In this document: in pieces, positions 1 to 6,694 of the stretch
Position numbering within the stretch: the stretch's first letter is position 1
Layout of the letters: every line of letters starts with the position of its first letter
Assembly (NCBI GenBank): GCA_946498265.1
Contig: CAMMNR010000037.1
Coordinates: 1 to 13,605 of the forward strand
Direction: 5' to 3'
Length of the DNA: 13,605 bases
From: an uncultured Clostridium sp.
GTDB lineage: Bacteria; Bacillota; Clostridia; TANB77; CAG-508
The notes under the pieces: model-generated
The model's input: the letters and a program-made list of their open reading frames with translations, nothing else
The model's database searches: none
Told to the model about the DNA's origin: nothing
Made by a program: the position numbers and the translations under genes

Positions 1-18
1 TCCCCGATTTCCCTAAAA
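1..18. repeat. Partial GC-rich palindromic repeat cut by the window edge
   Basis: Read on the minus strand this stretch is TTTTAGGGAAATCGGGGA. It matches the outer part of the element at 524-564, whose minus strand runs TAGGGAATTTGGGGACGGGG, and the element at 13539-13572. Only one arm is inside the window, so the palindrome cannot be checked. It abuts the stop codon of the hypothetical gene at 19-510. Confidence 0.45.
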
Positions 19-510
19 CTAATTTGTAGGATTAACTTCAAAAATAATTTGAAAACACTTAAAATCATATAATTGATTAGTTAATAGACAATCCAAATAA
101 ATATCTAATTCATCTAAATTTCTACAAGCAGCAATAATGATGGGATTTAAATCATAATTAAACATAAGCTCGATTCCCAAATCTAAAGCTTTTATTATAG
201 AACCATTATCTTTTTTTAAAATCAGATTAAAAGCTTCTCTAAATCTAGCAGTTGCAGAATGTTTAAAATGTTCCAAAGGAAGCACATAAAATTTATTAAT
301 AACATCTTGAACAGAAGAAAACTGATTATTAGAATTTTTGTAAATATGTTCCACATCTGAAATTTTATATGGCAAGAAAGCTTTCTGATCTTTTTCAGAA
401 ATTCTTAAAATATTATTATCTTTATCATATGTATTAGTTTTCTTCTCGAATGGTATATTTTCAATAGTATCATATAATTTGGTTTCATTATTAGAATTGC
501 ATAAAATCAT
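19..510 (-). CDS. Hypothetical protein, 163 aa, flanked by palindromic repeats
   Basis: This is a complete small gene. ATG at 510-508 follows a strong AGGAGG site (minus strand, 8 nt or fewer upstream), and the TAG stop is at 21-19. I do not recognise a named family. The protein is soluble, with no signal peptide or membrane segment. The first ~35 residues are Asn/Lys-rich. Residues ~36-163 look mostly helical, with a run near residues 83-95 (SATARFREAFNLI) and an acidic, hydrophobic C-terminal half containing CRNLDELDIYLDCLL. That organisation and the good ribosome binding site suggest a real gene, possibly a lineage-specific conserved protein. It lacks the HUH motif and catalytic Tyr expected of a RAYT transposase, although it sits between two repeat elements as such genes often do. 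It is transcribed away from the signal peptidase gene. Confidence 0.75.
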   Translation of the reverse strand: MILCNSNNETKLYDTIENIPFEKKTNTYDKDNNILRISEKDQKAFLPYKISDVEHIYKNSNNQFSSVQDVINKFYVLPLEHFKHSATARFREAFNLILKKDNGSIIKALDLGIELMFNYDLNPIIIAACRNLDELDIYLDCLLTNQLYDFKCFQIIFEVNPTN

Positions 511-523
511 ATTTTCCTCCTAA

Positions 524-564
524 AGTATAGGGATTTTAAGCCCCGTCCCCAAATTCCCTATACT
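524..564. repeat. Palindromic GC-rich repeat (TAGGGA-bounded form)
   Basis: Perfect 10-bp arms AGTATAGGGA (524-533) and TCCCTATACT (555-564) enclose a 21-nt centre that contains GCCCCGTCCCC. The centre is far more GC-rich than its surroundings. In reverse complement the whole element resembles 13539-13572. A short tail to 577 (GTCCACTTTGGCA) recalls the TTTGGCAC ends of the family at 8389-8510. It lies between the divergent hypothetical gene (ribosome binding site at ~513-520) and the signal peptidase promoter. It is more likely a REP-like mobile repeat than a terminator, because no transcript converges here. Confidence 0.7.
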
Positions 565-615
565 GTCCACTTTGGCATAATTTAATTATACAATTAAATT
601 TCAATAAAGTAAATA

Positions 616-644
616 TTGTTTATCAAAAAAACTTGTGCTAAAAT
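616..644 (+). promoter_or_regulatory. Sigma-70-type promoter of the signal peptidase gene
   Basis: TTGTTT (616-621), a 17-bp spacer and TAAAAT (639-644) lie 34 bp upstream of the ATG at 679. The AT-rich background makes chance matches common, but the spacing and position are right. Confidence 0.5.
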
Positions 645-678
645 ATATTAAGAAAAACACATAAGAAAAGGAGAAAAT

Positions 679-1284
679 ATGTATAAATTATTAAAAATAA
701 ATATGAATAATAAAAGGCTAAAAACAATAGTTAAAGTTATTTCAATATTAATATATATAATAACAATACCAATTATAATATTTAATATGACATTAATTAT
801 AAAATCATATATAAATCCAAATGAAACGCCAAGTTTTTTTGGATATAAAAATTATACAATAGTTTCAAGAAGTATGGAAAATACAATAAATAAAAATGAT
901 GTAATTATAATAAAAGAAGTATCACAAAATGAAATAAATAAAAATGATATAATAGCATTTTATCAAAATAATCAAGTAATAACACATAGGATAGTAGATG
1001 TTATAGAAGATAATGGAGTTATAAAATATGTAACAAAAGGTGATAATAATGTACATGAAGATAAAGAACTAGTTACATATGAACAAATAGAAGGAAAATA
1101 TCAATTTAAGCTTAATGGATTTGGTGTAATATTAAGAATTTTGCAAAATCTTGTTACATTGATAATCTTAATTATTATACTAATACTAAATTGCTTATAT
1201 GGGTATAATCGCAAAAGAAAAAAGGAAATAAGAAAACAAAAAAGACAAATATACAATAAAAATTCACAAGATAATGAAAGCTAA
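679..1284 (+). CDS. sipW: Signal peptidase I, SipW/ER type
   Basis: This is a membrane-bound type I signal peptidase of the SipW/Sec11 (ER-like) group, which cleaves signal peptides from exported proteins on the outer face of the membrane. A first membrane segment spans residues ~18-42. The catalytic Ser box is VSRSMENTI with Ser65. Box D has THRIVDV with His103 in place of the Lys of ordinary bacterial LepB, the hallmark of the SipW/ER type. KGDNN supplies the conserved Asp122. A second membrane segment at ~150-173 is followed by a very basic cytoplasmic tail. The length of 201 aa is normal for SipW. The start ATG has AAAGGAG just upstream. In Bacillus, SipW processes TasA/TapA biofilm fibre proteins, but no such substrate gene is adjacent here, so the substrate is unknown. 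clpB follows after 113 bp with no visible terminator between. Confidence 0.88.
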   Translation: MYKLLKINMNNKRLKTIVKVISILIYIITIPIIIFNMTLIIKSYINPNETPSFFGYKNYTIVSRSMENTINKNDVIIIKEVSQNEINKNDIIAFYQNNQVITHRIVDVIEDNGVIKYVTKGDNNVHEDKELVTYEQIEGKYQFKLNGFGVILRILQNLVTLIILIIILILNCLYGYNRKRKKEIRKQKRQIYNKNSQDNES

Positions 1285-1397
1285 GAAACTATAATTTTAA
1301 CAGTGCAGATATAAAAAGTAACAAATACATGGATTATGCAATTTTAATAGCATTATATTAAAGAAAGCTCATTTTATAAGAAAGGAAAGTGATTAAT

Positions 1398-3986
1398 ATG
1401 AATGCACAAAAATTCACACAAAAATCTTTAGAAGCAATTCAAGATGCACAAACAATAGCATTGCAAAATCAAAACTCACAAATAGAGCAAGAACATTTAC
1501 TTTTAGCTTTATTAGAACAGAATGATAGTCTAATTAAAGAATTATTAAAAAAAATTGGAGTATCAGAAAATTTTGAAAAAGAATTAAGAAATAATATAGA
1601 AAAATTTCCTAAGATGACAGGAGGAGCTAGAAAAGCAGATTCAATTTATATTTCACAAGATGTAGATTTAGTCTTATCATCATCAGAAAAAATTGCGGAT
1701 AAAATGAAAGATGAATATATATCAGTTGAACATATTATGATTGCAATATTTGATAATGCAAATAGAAACATAAAAGATTTATTTAAAAAATATAATCTAA
1801 ATAAAAATGATTTTTTAAAAGCTTTATCAAATGTAAGAGGAAATACTAGAGTTACATCAGATAACCCAGAAAGCACATATGATGTATTAAAAAAATATGG
1901 TCAAGATTTAGTAGAATTAGCAAGAGAACAAAAATTAGATCCAGTCATTGGAAGAGATGATGAAATAAGAAATGTAATAAGAATACTTTCAAGAAAAACA
2001 AAGAACAATCCATGTTTAATAGGCGAACCAGGAGTTGGAAAAACAGCAATAGCAGAAGGACTAGCATTAAGAATTGTTAGAGGAGATGTACCAGAAGGAC
2101 TAGAAGATTGTACAATATTTTCACTAGATATGGGAGCACTAGTTGCAGGTGCCAAATATAGAGGTGAATTTGAAGAAAGACTAAAAGCAGTATTACAAGA
2201 AATAAAGAAAAGTGAAGGGAAAATAATACTATTTATAGATGAAATCCACACAATAGTAGGAGCAGGAAAAACAGATGGAGCAATGGATGCAGGAAATCTC
2301 TTAAAACCAATGCTTGCTAGAGGGGAATTACATTGTATAGGTGCAACAACCTTAAATGAATATAGACAATATATAGAAAAAGACCAAGCATTAGAAAGAC
2401 GTTTTCAACCAGTAATGGTAGACGAGCCAAGTGTAGACGATACAATCTCAATATTAAGAGGATTAAAAGAAAGATATGAAGTATATCATGGAGTAAAAAT
2501 ATCAGATAGCAGTTTAATTGCAGCAGCTACATTATCTAACAGATATATAACAGATAGGTTTTTACCAGACAAAGCAATAGATTTAGTAGATGAAGCATGT
2601 AGTTTGATAAAAACTGAGATGAAATCAATGCCAACAGAACTTGATGAAGTATCAAGAAAGATAATGCAATTAGAAATTGAAGAAACAGCAATATCAAAAG
2701 AAAAAGATGAAATTTCAAAACAAAGATTGGCAGATATTCAAAAAGAAAAATCAGAATTAAAAGAAAAATTTAATTCTATGAAAGCAAAATGGGAAAATGA
2801 AAAACAAGCAATTGAAAAGGTACAAAAATTAAGAGAAGAAATAGAAAAAACAAATGCACAAATAGAGCAAGCACAAAGAAATTATGATTTAAATAAAATG
2901 GCAGAATTAAAATATGGAAAATTACCAGAACTACAAAAACAATTAGAAGAAGAGGAAAGTAAAGAAAATAGCAAAGAAAATGTTTTGTTAAGAAACAAAG
3001 TAACAGAAGATGAAATAGCAAAAATAGTATCAAAATGGACAGGAATACCAGTTACAAAACTTATGGAAGGTGAAAGAGAAAAAATATTACATTTAAAAGA
3101 GATTCTTCATAAAAGAGTAATAGGACAAGATGAAGCTGTTGAAGATGTAGCAGAAGCAATAATGCGTTCAAGAGCAGGAATAAGTGATCCAAGACGTCCA
3201 ATAGGTTCATTCTTATTCTTAGGACCAACAGGTGTAGGAAAAACAGAACTAGCCAAAAGTTTAGCAGAGAGTTTATTTGATGATGAACGTAATTTAATAA
3301 GGATAGACATGTCAGAATATATGGAGAAATATTCAGTATCAAGATTAATAGGGGCACCTCCAGGATATGTAGGTTATGAAGAAGGGGGACAATTGACAGA
3401 GGCAGTAAGAAGAAAACCATATTCAGTAGTATTATTTGATGAAATAGAAAAAGCTCATTCAGATGTATTTAATATATTATTACAAGTACTAGATGATGGA
3501 AGAATAACAGATTCTCAAGGAAGAACAATAGATTTCAAAAATACAATTATAATACTTACATCAAACTTAGGCTCAGAATACATTTTAGAAGGAATAAATG
3601 ATAAAGGTGAAATATCAGAAGAAGCAAAAGAAAAAGTAAATATGTTGTTAAAGAAAAGCTTTAGACCAGAATTCCTAAATCGTTTAGATGAAATAGTATT
3701 CTATAAACCTCTAAAGAAAAATGAAATAGCAAAAATATTAGATTTACAAATAGTAGACTTAGAAAAACGACTAGAAGATAAACATATAAAGTTAGAATTA
3801 ACACAAGGTGCAAAAGACTATTTAATAGACAACGGTTATGATGAAATTTATGGTGCAAGACCTTTAAAAAGATTTGTAAAGAAAAAATTAGAAACATTAA
3901 TAGCTGAAAAAATATTGACTGGAGAAATAAAACCATTTGATAAAGTAACAGTAGATGCTATAGATGGAAAATTAGAAATTAAATAA
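1398..3986 (+). CDS. clpB: ATP-dependent chaperone ClpB
   Basis: ClpB is the cytoplasmic hexameric AAA+ disaggregase that threads aggregated proteins through its pore and works with DnaK/DnaJ/GrpE. Using the ATG at 1398 it has 862 aa, the usual ClpB length. Order: double Clp N-terminal repeat (~1-145); first AAA+ module with Walker A GEPGVGKT (209-216), pore loop KYRG and Walker B ILFIDE (~277-282); the long coiled-coil M domain (~404-524) that separates ClpB from ClpC and ClpX; second AAA+ module with GPTGVGKT (609-616), pore loop GYVGYEEGG and Walker B VVLFDE; and the C-terminal D2-small domain. I see no IGF-type ClpP-binding loop, consistent with a chaperone rather than a protease subunit. 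An in-frame GTG at 1389 would overlap the Shine-Dalgarno AAAGGAAAG, so ATG 1398 is preferred. I see neither a CIRCE nor a CtsR-type operator in the 113 bp upstream. Confidence 0.97.
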   Translation: MNAQKFTQKSLEAIQDAQTIALQNQNSQIEQEHLLLALLEQNDSLIKELLKKIGVSENFEKELRNNIEKFPKMTGGARKADSIYISQDVDLVLSSSEKIADKMKDEYISVEHIMIAIFDNANRNIKDLFKKYNLNKNDFLKALSNVRGNTRVTSDNPESTYDVLKKYGQDLVELAREQKLDPVIGRDDEIRNVIRILSRKTKNNPCLIGEPGVGKTAIAEGLALRIVRGDVPEGLEDCTIFSLDMGALVAGAKYRGEFEERLKAVLQEIKKSEGKIILFIDEIHTIVGAGKTDGAMDAGNLLKPMLARGELHCIGATTLNEYRQYIEKDQALERRFQPVMVDEPSVDDTISILRGLKERYEVYHGVKISDSSLIAAATLSNRYITDRFLPDKAIDLVDEACSLIKTEMKSMPTELDEVSRKIMQLEIEETAISKEKDEISKQRLADIQKEKSELKEKFNSMKAKWENEKQAIEKVQKLREEIEKTNAQIEQAQRNYDLNKMAELKYGKLPELQKQLEEEESKENSKENVLLRNKVTEDEIAKIVSKWTGIPVTKLMEGEREKILHLKEILHKRVIGQDEAVEDVAEAIMRSRAGISDPRRPIGSFLFLGPTGVGKTELAKSLAESLFDDERNLIRIDMSEYMEKYSVSRLIGAPPGYVGYEEGGQLTEAVRRKPYSVVLFDEIEKAHSDVFNILLQVLDDGRITDSQGRTIDFKNTIIILTSNLGSEYILEGINDKGEISEEAKEKVNMLLKKSFRPEFLNRLDEIVFYKPLKKNEIAKILDLQIVDLEKRLEDKHIKLELTQGAKDYLIDNGYDEIYGARPLKRFVKKKLETLIAEKILTGEIKPFDKVTVDAIDGKLEIK

Positions 3987-4054
3987 AAAACTATCATCTA
4001 AATATATATAAATTTCAGATTTTACAAAATGAAAAATCTTTCATATAATAAAAT

Positions 4055-4097
4055 AATCCAGATATAATATAAAGTATTTTATATTGGTATCTGGATT
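4055..4097. terminator. Hairpin terminator between convergent clpB and regulator gene
   Basis: The outer stem AATCCAGATA (4055-4064) pairs with TATCTGGATT (4088-4097). Inside it AATATAAA (4066-4073) pairs with TTTATATT (4078-4085) around a 4-nt loop. On the plus strand it runs into GGATTTTTAT, a classic intrinsic terminator for clpB. It lies 68 bp after the clpB stop and 20 bp beyond the stop of the convergent gene. The minus strand is followed by a weaker T-rich stretch, so it probably serves both. Confidence 0.85.
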
Positions 4098-4117
4098 TTT
4101 ATATTATTAAATTGATA

Positions 4118-4378
4118 TTATGCCTCATAATATTTATCAGTATCAGAATATAGATCATCTAAAGAAATACCAAGGACCTTGCAAAAAGCCAAAGCCTCGA
4201 AGTCTTTAACTGTCTTTTTTCCATATTCTATTTCATAAATATCGCAATTATACATAGTAACACCAAGCAAATCTAATTTACGACAAATTTCAGGTTGAGA
4301 AATTTTTTTTAATTTGCGATATTTTCTTAAATTACTACCAACAATATTTAAATTACCATTCAATGTTTTTACTTTCAT
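4118..4378 (-). CDS. Small XRE-family helix-turn-helix regulator
   Basis: This is an 86-aa DNA-binding protein that is almost entirely one Cro/C1-type domain (HTH_3 class). The domain spans residues ~15-77 and begins SNLRKYRKLKKISQPEICRK, with the recognition region near LLGVTMYNCDIYEIEYGKK, then helices through LGISLDDLY. I chose the ATG at 4378-4376, which has GAGGT five bases upstream. A TTG at 4390 in the same frame would place the Shine-Dalgarno inside the coding region. There is no ligand-binding or protease domain, so it is likely a simple repressor or small regulator. Its upstream region contains dyads and direct repeats (4456-4558) that could be its own operator. It converges on clpB and diverges from the membrane protein gene at 4686, which makes that gene another candidate target. 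Confidence 0.85.
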   Translation of the reverse strand: MKVKTLNGNLNIVGSNLRKYRKLKKISQPEICRKLDLLGVTMYNCDIYEIEYGKKTVKDFEALAFCKVLGISLDDLYSDTDKYYEA

Positions 4379-4455
4379 ATAATACCTCAAAACTTAAATA
4401 TATAGATTAAAATTAAATTAATACTATAACATTTTAATATAAAAATGGAAAAAAG

Positions 4456-4495
4456 TTACAGGAACAAACTGTAAATATTGCAAAATATTTCCTGT
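4456..4495. promoter_or_regulatory. Overlapping dyads upstream of the XRE gene, possible operator
   Basis: Three dyads are nested here: TTACAG (4456-4461) with CTGTAA (4469-4474); ACAGGAA (4458-4464) with TTCCTGT (4489-4495); and AAATATT (4473-4479) with AATATTT (4484-4490). They lie 78-117 bp upstream of the regulator's start. Binding by the regulator is inference from position only. Confidence 0.35.
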
Positions 4496-4558
4496 CTATT
4501 ACAAATTAATTACAAAATAAAAAACATAATAACACCGTAAAGGAACAAACTGTAAATA
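4460..4558 (+). repeat. Pair of 18-bp direct repeats
   Basis: AGGAACAAACTGTAAATA occurs identically at 4460-4477 and 4541-4558, a period of 81 bp, roughly eight helical turns. The intervening stretch is AT-rich without a gene. The first copy forms part of the dyads at 4456-4495 and the second does not. Either they are two binding sites for one protein or pieces of a dispersed repeat. The rest of the 4379-4685 intergenic stretch holds the half-repeat at 4564-4583, a weak 5-bp stem before seven T residues near 4582-4611, and the promoter at 4623-4651. Confidence 0.6.
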
Positions 4559-4563
4559 AATAA

Positions 4564-4583
4564 CACTAGGGCTGAGCAGTAAC
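4564..4583. repeat. Solo half-unit of the AGCCCTA repeat family
   Basis: CACTAGGGCTGAGCAGTAAC, in reverse complement, aligns with the outer left arm of the paired element at 9331-9350, sharing GTTA-T--CT-AGCCCTA-T. Most differences are transitions. It is noticeably more GC-rich than the flanks. It looks like a decayed or variant single copy of that dispersed repeat. Confidence 0.4.
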
Positions 4584-4622
4584 AAGGAATATATACTTGT
4601 ATAATTTTTTTGTCTGAAAATG

Positions 4623-4651
4623 TTGCAAAAAATGACTTATTAATATATAAT
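4623..4651 (+). promoter_or_regulatory. Sigma-70-type promoter of the NTF2-like membrane protein gene
   Basis: TTGCAA (4623-4628), a 17-bp spacer and a perfect TATAAT (4646-4651) stand 34 bp before the ATG at 4686. AAGGAGG (4672-4678) is the ribosome binding site. It is a close match to the consensus and the best single candidate in this intergenic region. Confidence 0.65.
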
Positions 4652-4685
4652 CAAATTATAAGAGAAAATAGAAGGAGGAAAAAAT

Positions 4686-5465
4686 ATGGAAGAAAATAAA
4701 AAAGAACAAAAAGTAGAAACTTCAAATAAAGAAAATGCAAAAGTAGAAAATGTAAAAGTGAAAGATAGCAACAAAAAAGTTGAGGAAGATAAAAAATTTA
4801 AAAAAGTAGAAAATCCTACAAAAATCGAAAAAAGTCAAAAAGATAAAACAACTAAAACCAAAAAAGAAAATAAAAACACAAATATAAAAAATTCATATAT
4901 AGTAGGTATCATATTAGTTATATTAGTGATAATAGCTATAGTAGTAGGTGTGTCAATGTTACAAAAAACACCACAAAAAACTATAAATGAAATGTTAACA
5001 GCATTAAAATCTGGTGACATAGAAACTGCAAGTCAATATTTTAATTATGAAAACTTAATGAATATATCAGGTCTAACTAACAAAGATAATATGGACATAG
5101 AGACCCAAAAATTATTTTTTGATAGATTAGAATGGAACATAAAAAATGTTAATATAGAAAATGACACAGCCAATGTAGAAATTGAAGTTACAAACAAAGA
5201 CTTCCAGACAATAATAGGAAATTATATGCAAAAAGCATTAAGAGCGGTATTTAGTGGAAATGACCTAAGTAATAGCCAAATGGAAAGTTATTTGAAAGAG
5301 GAATTACAAAGTGAAACAGCACCTACAACTACTGTAACTAAAACTATAGCACTTACAAAACAAGATGGCGAATGGAAAGTAAATGAAAGTGATGATCTAA
5401 CAGATTTAATTTTACCAGGATTAAGAGAAACAATAAATTCTTTAAATTCAATAGATGTTGAGTAA
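4686..5465 (+). CDS. Membrane-anchored protein with NTF2-like (DUF4878-type) domain
   Basis: This 259-aa protein has three parts. Residues 1-68 are highly charged, Lys/Glu/Asn-rich and probably disordered in the cytoplasm. One membrane helix spans ~70-91. An extracellular domain occupies ~95-259. The start of that domain, TINEMLTALKSGDIETASQYF, is typical of DUF4878/DUF5105-like NTF2-fold domains of Firmicutes lipoproteins and anchored proteins. The later ITLTKQDGEWKV-like segment (actual IALTKQDGEWKV, ~225-236) is the usual last strand of that fold. There is no lipobox Cys, so anchoring is by the helix (N-in). The function is unknown, since such domains bind small ligands or partner proteins. 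It is preceded by a strong promoter and followed by a long hairpin, so it is probably monocistronic. Confidence 0.8.
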   Translation: MEENKKEQKVETSNKENAKVENVKVKDSNKKVEEDKKFKKVENPTKIEKSQKDKTTKTKKENKNTNIKNSYIVGIILVILVIIAIVVGVSMLQKTPQKTINEMLTALKSGDIETASQYFNYENLMNISGLTNKDNMDIETQKLFFDRLEWNIKNVNIENDTANVEIEVTNKDFQTIIGNYMQKALRAVFSGNDLSNSQMESYLKEELQSETAPTTTVTKTIALTKQDGEWKVNESDDLTDLILPGLRETINSLNSIDVE

Positions 5466-5500
5466 AAAACTATAAATAATAATTTTTAGGAATTTAGATA

Positions 5501-5570
5501 AAATAGTTACTACATAGACAATAAATCTATAAATTAGATTTAGAAATTATTTGTCTAGTAGTAACTATTT
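5501..5570. terminator. Long bidirectional hairpin between convergent genes
   Basis: AAATAGTTACTAC (5501-5513) and TAGACAA (5515-5521) pair with TTGTCTA (5551-5557) and GTAGTAACTATTT (5558-5570), leaving one bulged A at 5514. Inside it TAAATCTA (5522-5529) pairs with TAGATTTA (5535-5542) around a 5-nt loop. It lies between the stop at 5465 and the stop of convergent ytxC at 5617. The T-run after it is modest (GTTCTTTTAAG), but position and symmetry fit a shared terminator. Confidence 0.7.
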
Positions 5571-5616
5571 GTTCTTTTAAGAGAAAATGTTTAAGAATGT
5601 CCGCTATTGTTCATTA

Positions 5617-6486
5617 TTATTCTTTATTTCTTACACTAAAGTGTAAAGGAGAATGTTTATATAAATGACATATATTACAATCAGTACATAAAACTACTTT
5701 TTTATCAAAAATTAAAGTTAAAGTATTTACAAACTCATCAATATAGTCATCAATTAAATGTATATATAATTTTTTAGGAAGTAAATTAAGTAATGAATTC
5801 AAAGCATAGTCATTAGATGAAAAAGTAATATCACTTAAATATTTTGCATTAAAAATATCATCTGAAATATTTATAATATTTTTATTTTCATCTAATAATA
5901 AAGATTCACTTTTAGAATACACTAAATGTATAATATTACAATTATTACCTTGAGAATTTATATATAATTTCAATAAAGAAATAAATTCACAATATTCTTT
6001 TTCAACAATAAAAGAATTTACAGCTTGATTAACGATATTATCCAATATTTCAAGATAATTTTTTAACCTAAAATTCACAAAACCAACTAATACTATACTT
6101 TTATGTGATGACAAATAATTAAAAAAATTGTCATATAAAATCTTGAATTTTTCTTCAAAAAAGCTAGAAAAATTATCCGAAATTAAATCAAAACAAGTCT
6201 GAAGAATAGTATTTTTTTCCGAATAATTAAAATAAAAATAATTCTGAGAAATCAGTCTTTTTAAAATATCTTCTTCTAATTCATCTATGACAAGAAAAGA
6301 TAAAATTGAAGAAATCTTTTCCAAAAATAAATTTAAGTCAGAACCCTTATAATGAACAATCACATTTTTGTAACATCTAAATTTATTACAAGAAAAATAA
6401 ACATCATCAACATCTAAAGATTTTAACTCATTTAGTAGATAATTTAATAAATTGGAATTATTTGTTTTTATGCATATAGATTTCAT
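5617..6486 (-). CDS. ytxC: YtxC-like sporulation protein
   Basis: This 289-aa protein matches the YtxC family (Spore_YtxC) as I remember it. The family is restricted to endospore formers, and its biochemical role is not established. The most characteristic stretch is residues ~130-170: GFVNFRLKNYLEILDNIVNQAVNSF, then VEKEYCEFISLLK. The N-terminal part (1-66) is a compact alpha/beta segment. The C terminus has a cysteine cluster, C-T-D-C-N-I-C at 267-273 with nearby His residues, which could bind metal or be redox active; that is inference. No membrane segment is evident. The start ATG at 6486-6484 has AAAGGGG about 9 nt upstream. It is transcribed opposite to the accD cluster and reads toward the hairpin at 5501-5570. 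Its presence implies a sporulating lineage. Confidence 0.8.
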   Translation of the reverse strand: MKSICIKTNNSNLLNYLLNELKSLDVDDVYFSCNKFRCYKNVIVHYKGSDLNLFLEKISSILSFLVIDELEEDILKRLISQNYFYFNYSEKNTILQTCFDLISDNFSSFFEEKFKILYDNFFNYLSSHKSIVLVGFVNFRLKNYLEILDNIVNQAVNSFIVEKEYCEFISLLKLYINSQGNNCNIIHLVYSKSESLLLDENKNIINISDDIFNAKYLSDITFSSNDYALNSLLNLLPKKLYIHLIDDYIDEFVNTLTLIFDKKVVLCTDCNICHLYKHSPLHFSVRNKE

Positions 6487-6617
6487 ACAAAAAAATTCCC
6501 CTTTCTAAAAGATAGTATCTACTAAATTTTTAAACTTATACACTATAATATGAAAGAAGAAAAAAAATGAAACTTATCCAATTTTTTGGCTACATTTTAT
6601 TTTATTACAAATCAAAA

Positions 6618-6640
6618 TTCGACCACCTATACTAGTTGAA
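6618..6640. promoter_or_regulatory. Imperfect dyad overlapping the accD -35 box, possible operator
   Basis: The 23-bp stretch starts TTCGACCA and ends TAGTTGAA. Of the eight outermost base pairs, six are symmetric. Its right end covers the -35 hexamer TTGAAA at 6636-6641, where a bound protein would block polymerase. The core ACCTATACTA faintly recalls FapR-type fatty-acid regulator sites, but I cannot confirm this. Confidence 0.35.
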
Positions 6641-6664
6641 AAATTTTAAAATAAAATATATAAT
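6636..6664 (+). promoter_or_regulatory. Sigma-70-type promoter of accD-accA-fabI
   Basis: TTGAAA (6636-6641), a 17-bp spacer and a perfect TATAAT (6659-6664) lie 30 bp upstream of the accD start. This is one of the best promoter matches in the window and fits a strongly expressed biosynthetic operon. Confidence 0.7.
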
Positions 6665-6694
6665 AAAAAAAGTTTTAACAAGGAGGAAAAAACT

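Noticed and set aside
1389..1397. GTG start for clpB three codons upstream
   Set aside because: It overlaps the Shine-Dalgarno sequence; ATG 1398 has correct spacing and the expected N terminus.
4460..4558. CRISPR-like spaced repeat
   Set aside because: There are only two copies with an 81-bp period, AT-rich content and no cas genes.
4582..4611. Small hairpin plus seven T residues as a terminator
   Set aside because: The stem is only 5 bp and no plus-strand transcript is known to enter the region from upstream.
6618..6640. Assignment of the dyad to FapR
   Set aside because: Only a short core resembles the FapR site as I remember it, and the symmetry is imperfect, so the regulator is left unnamed.
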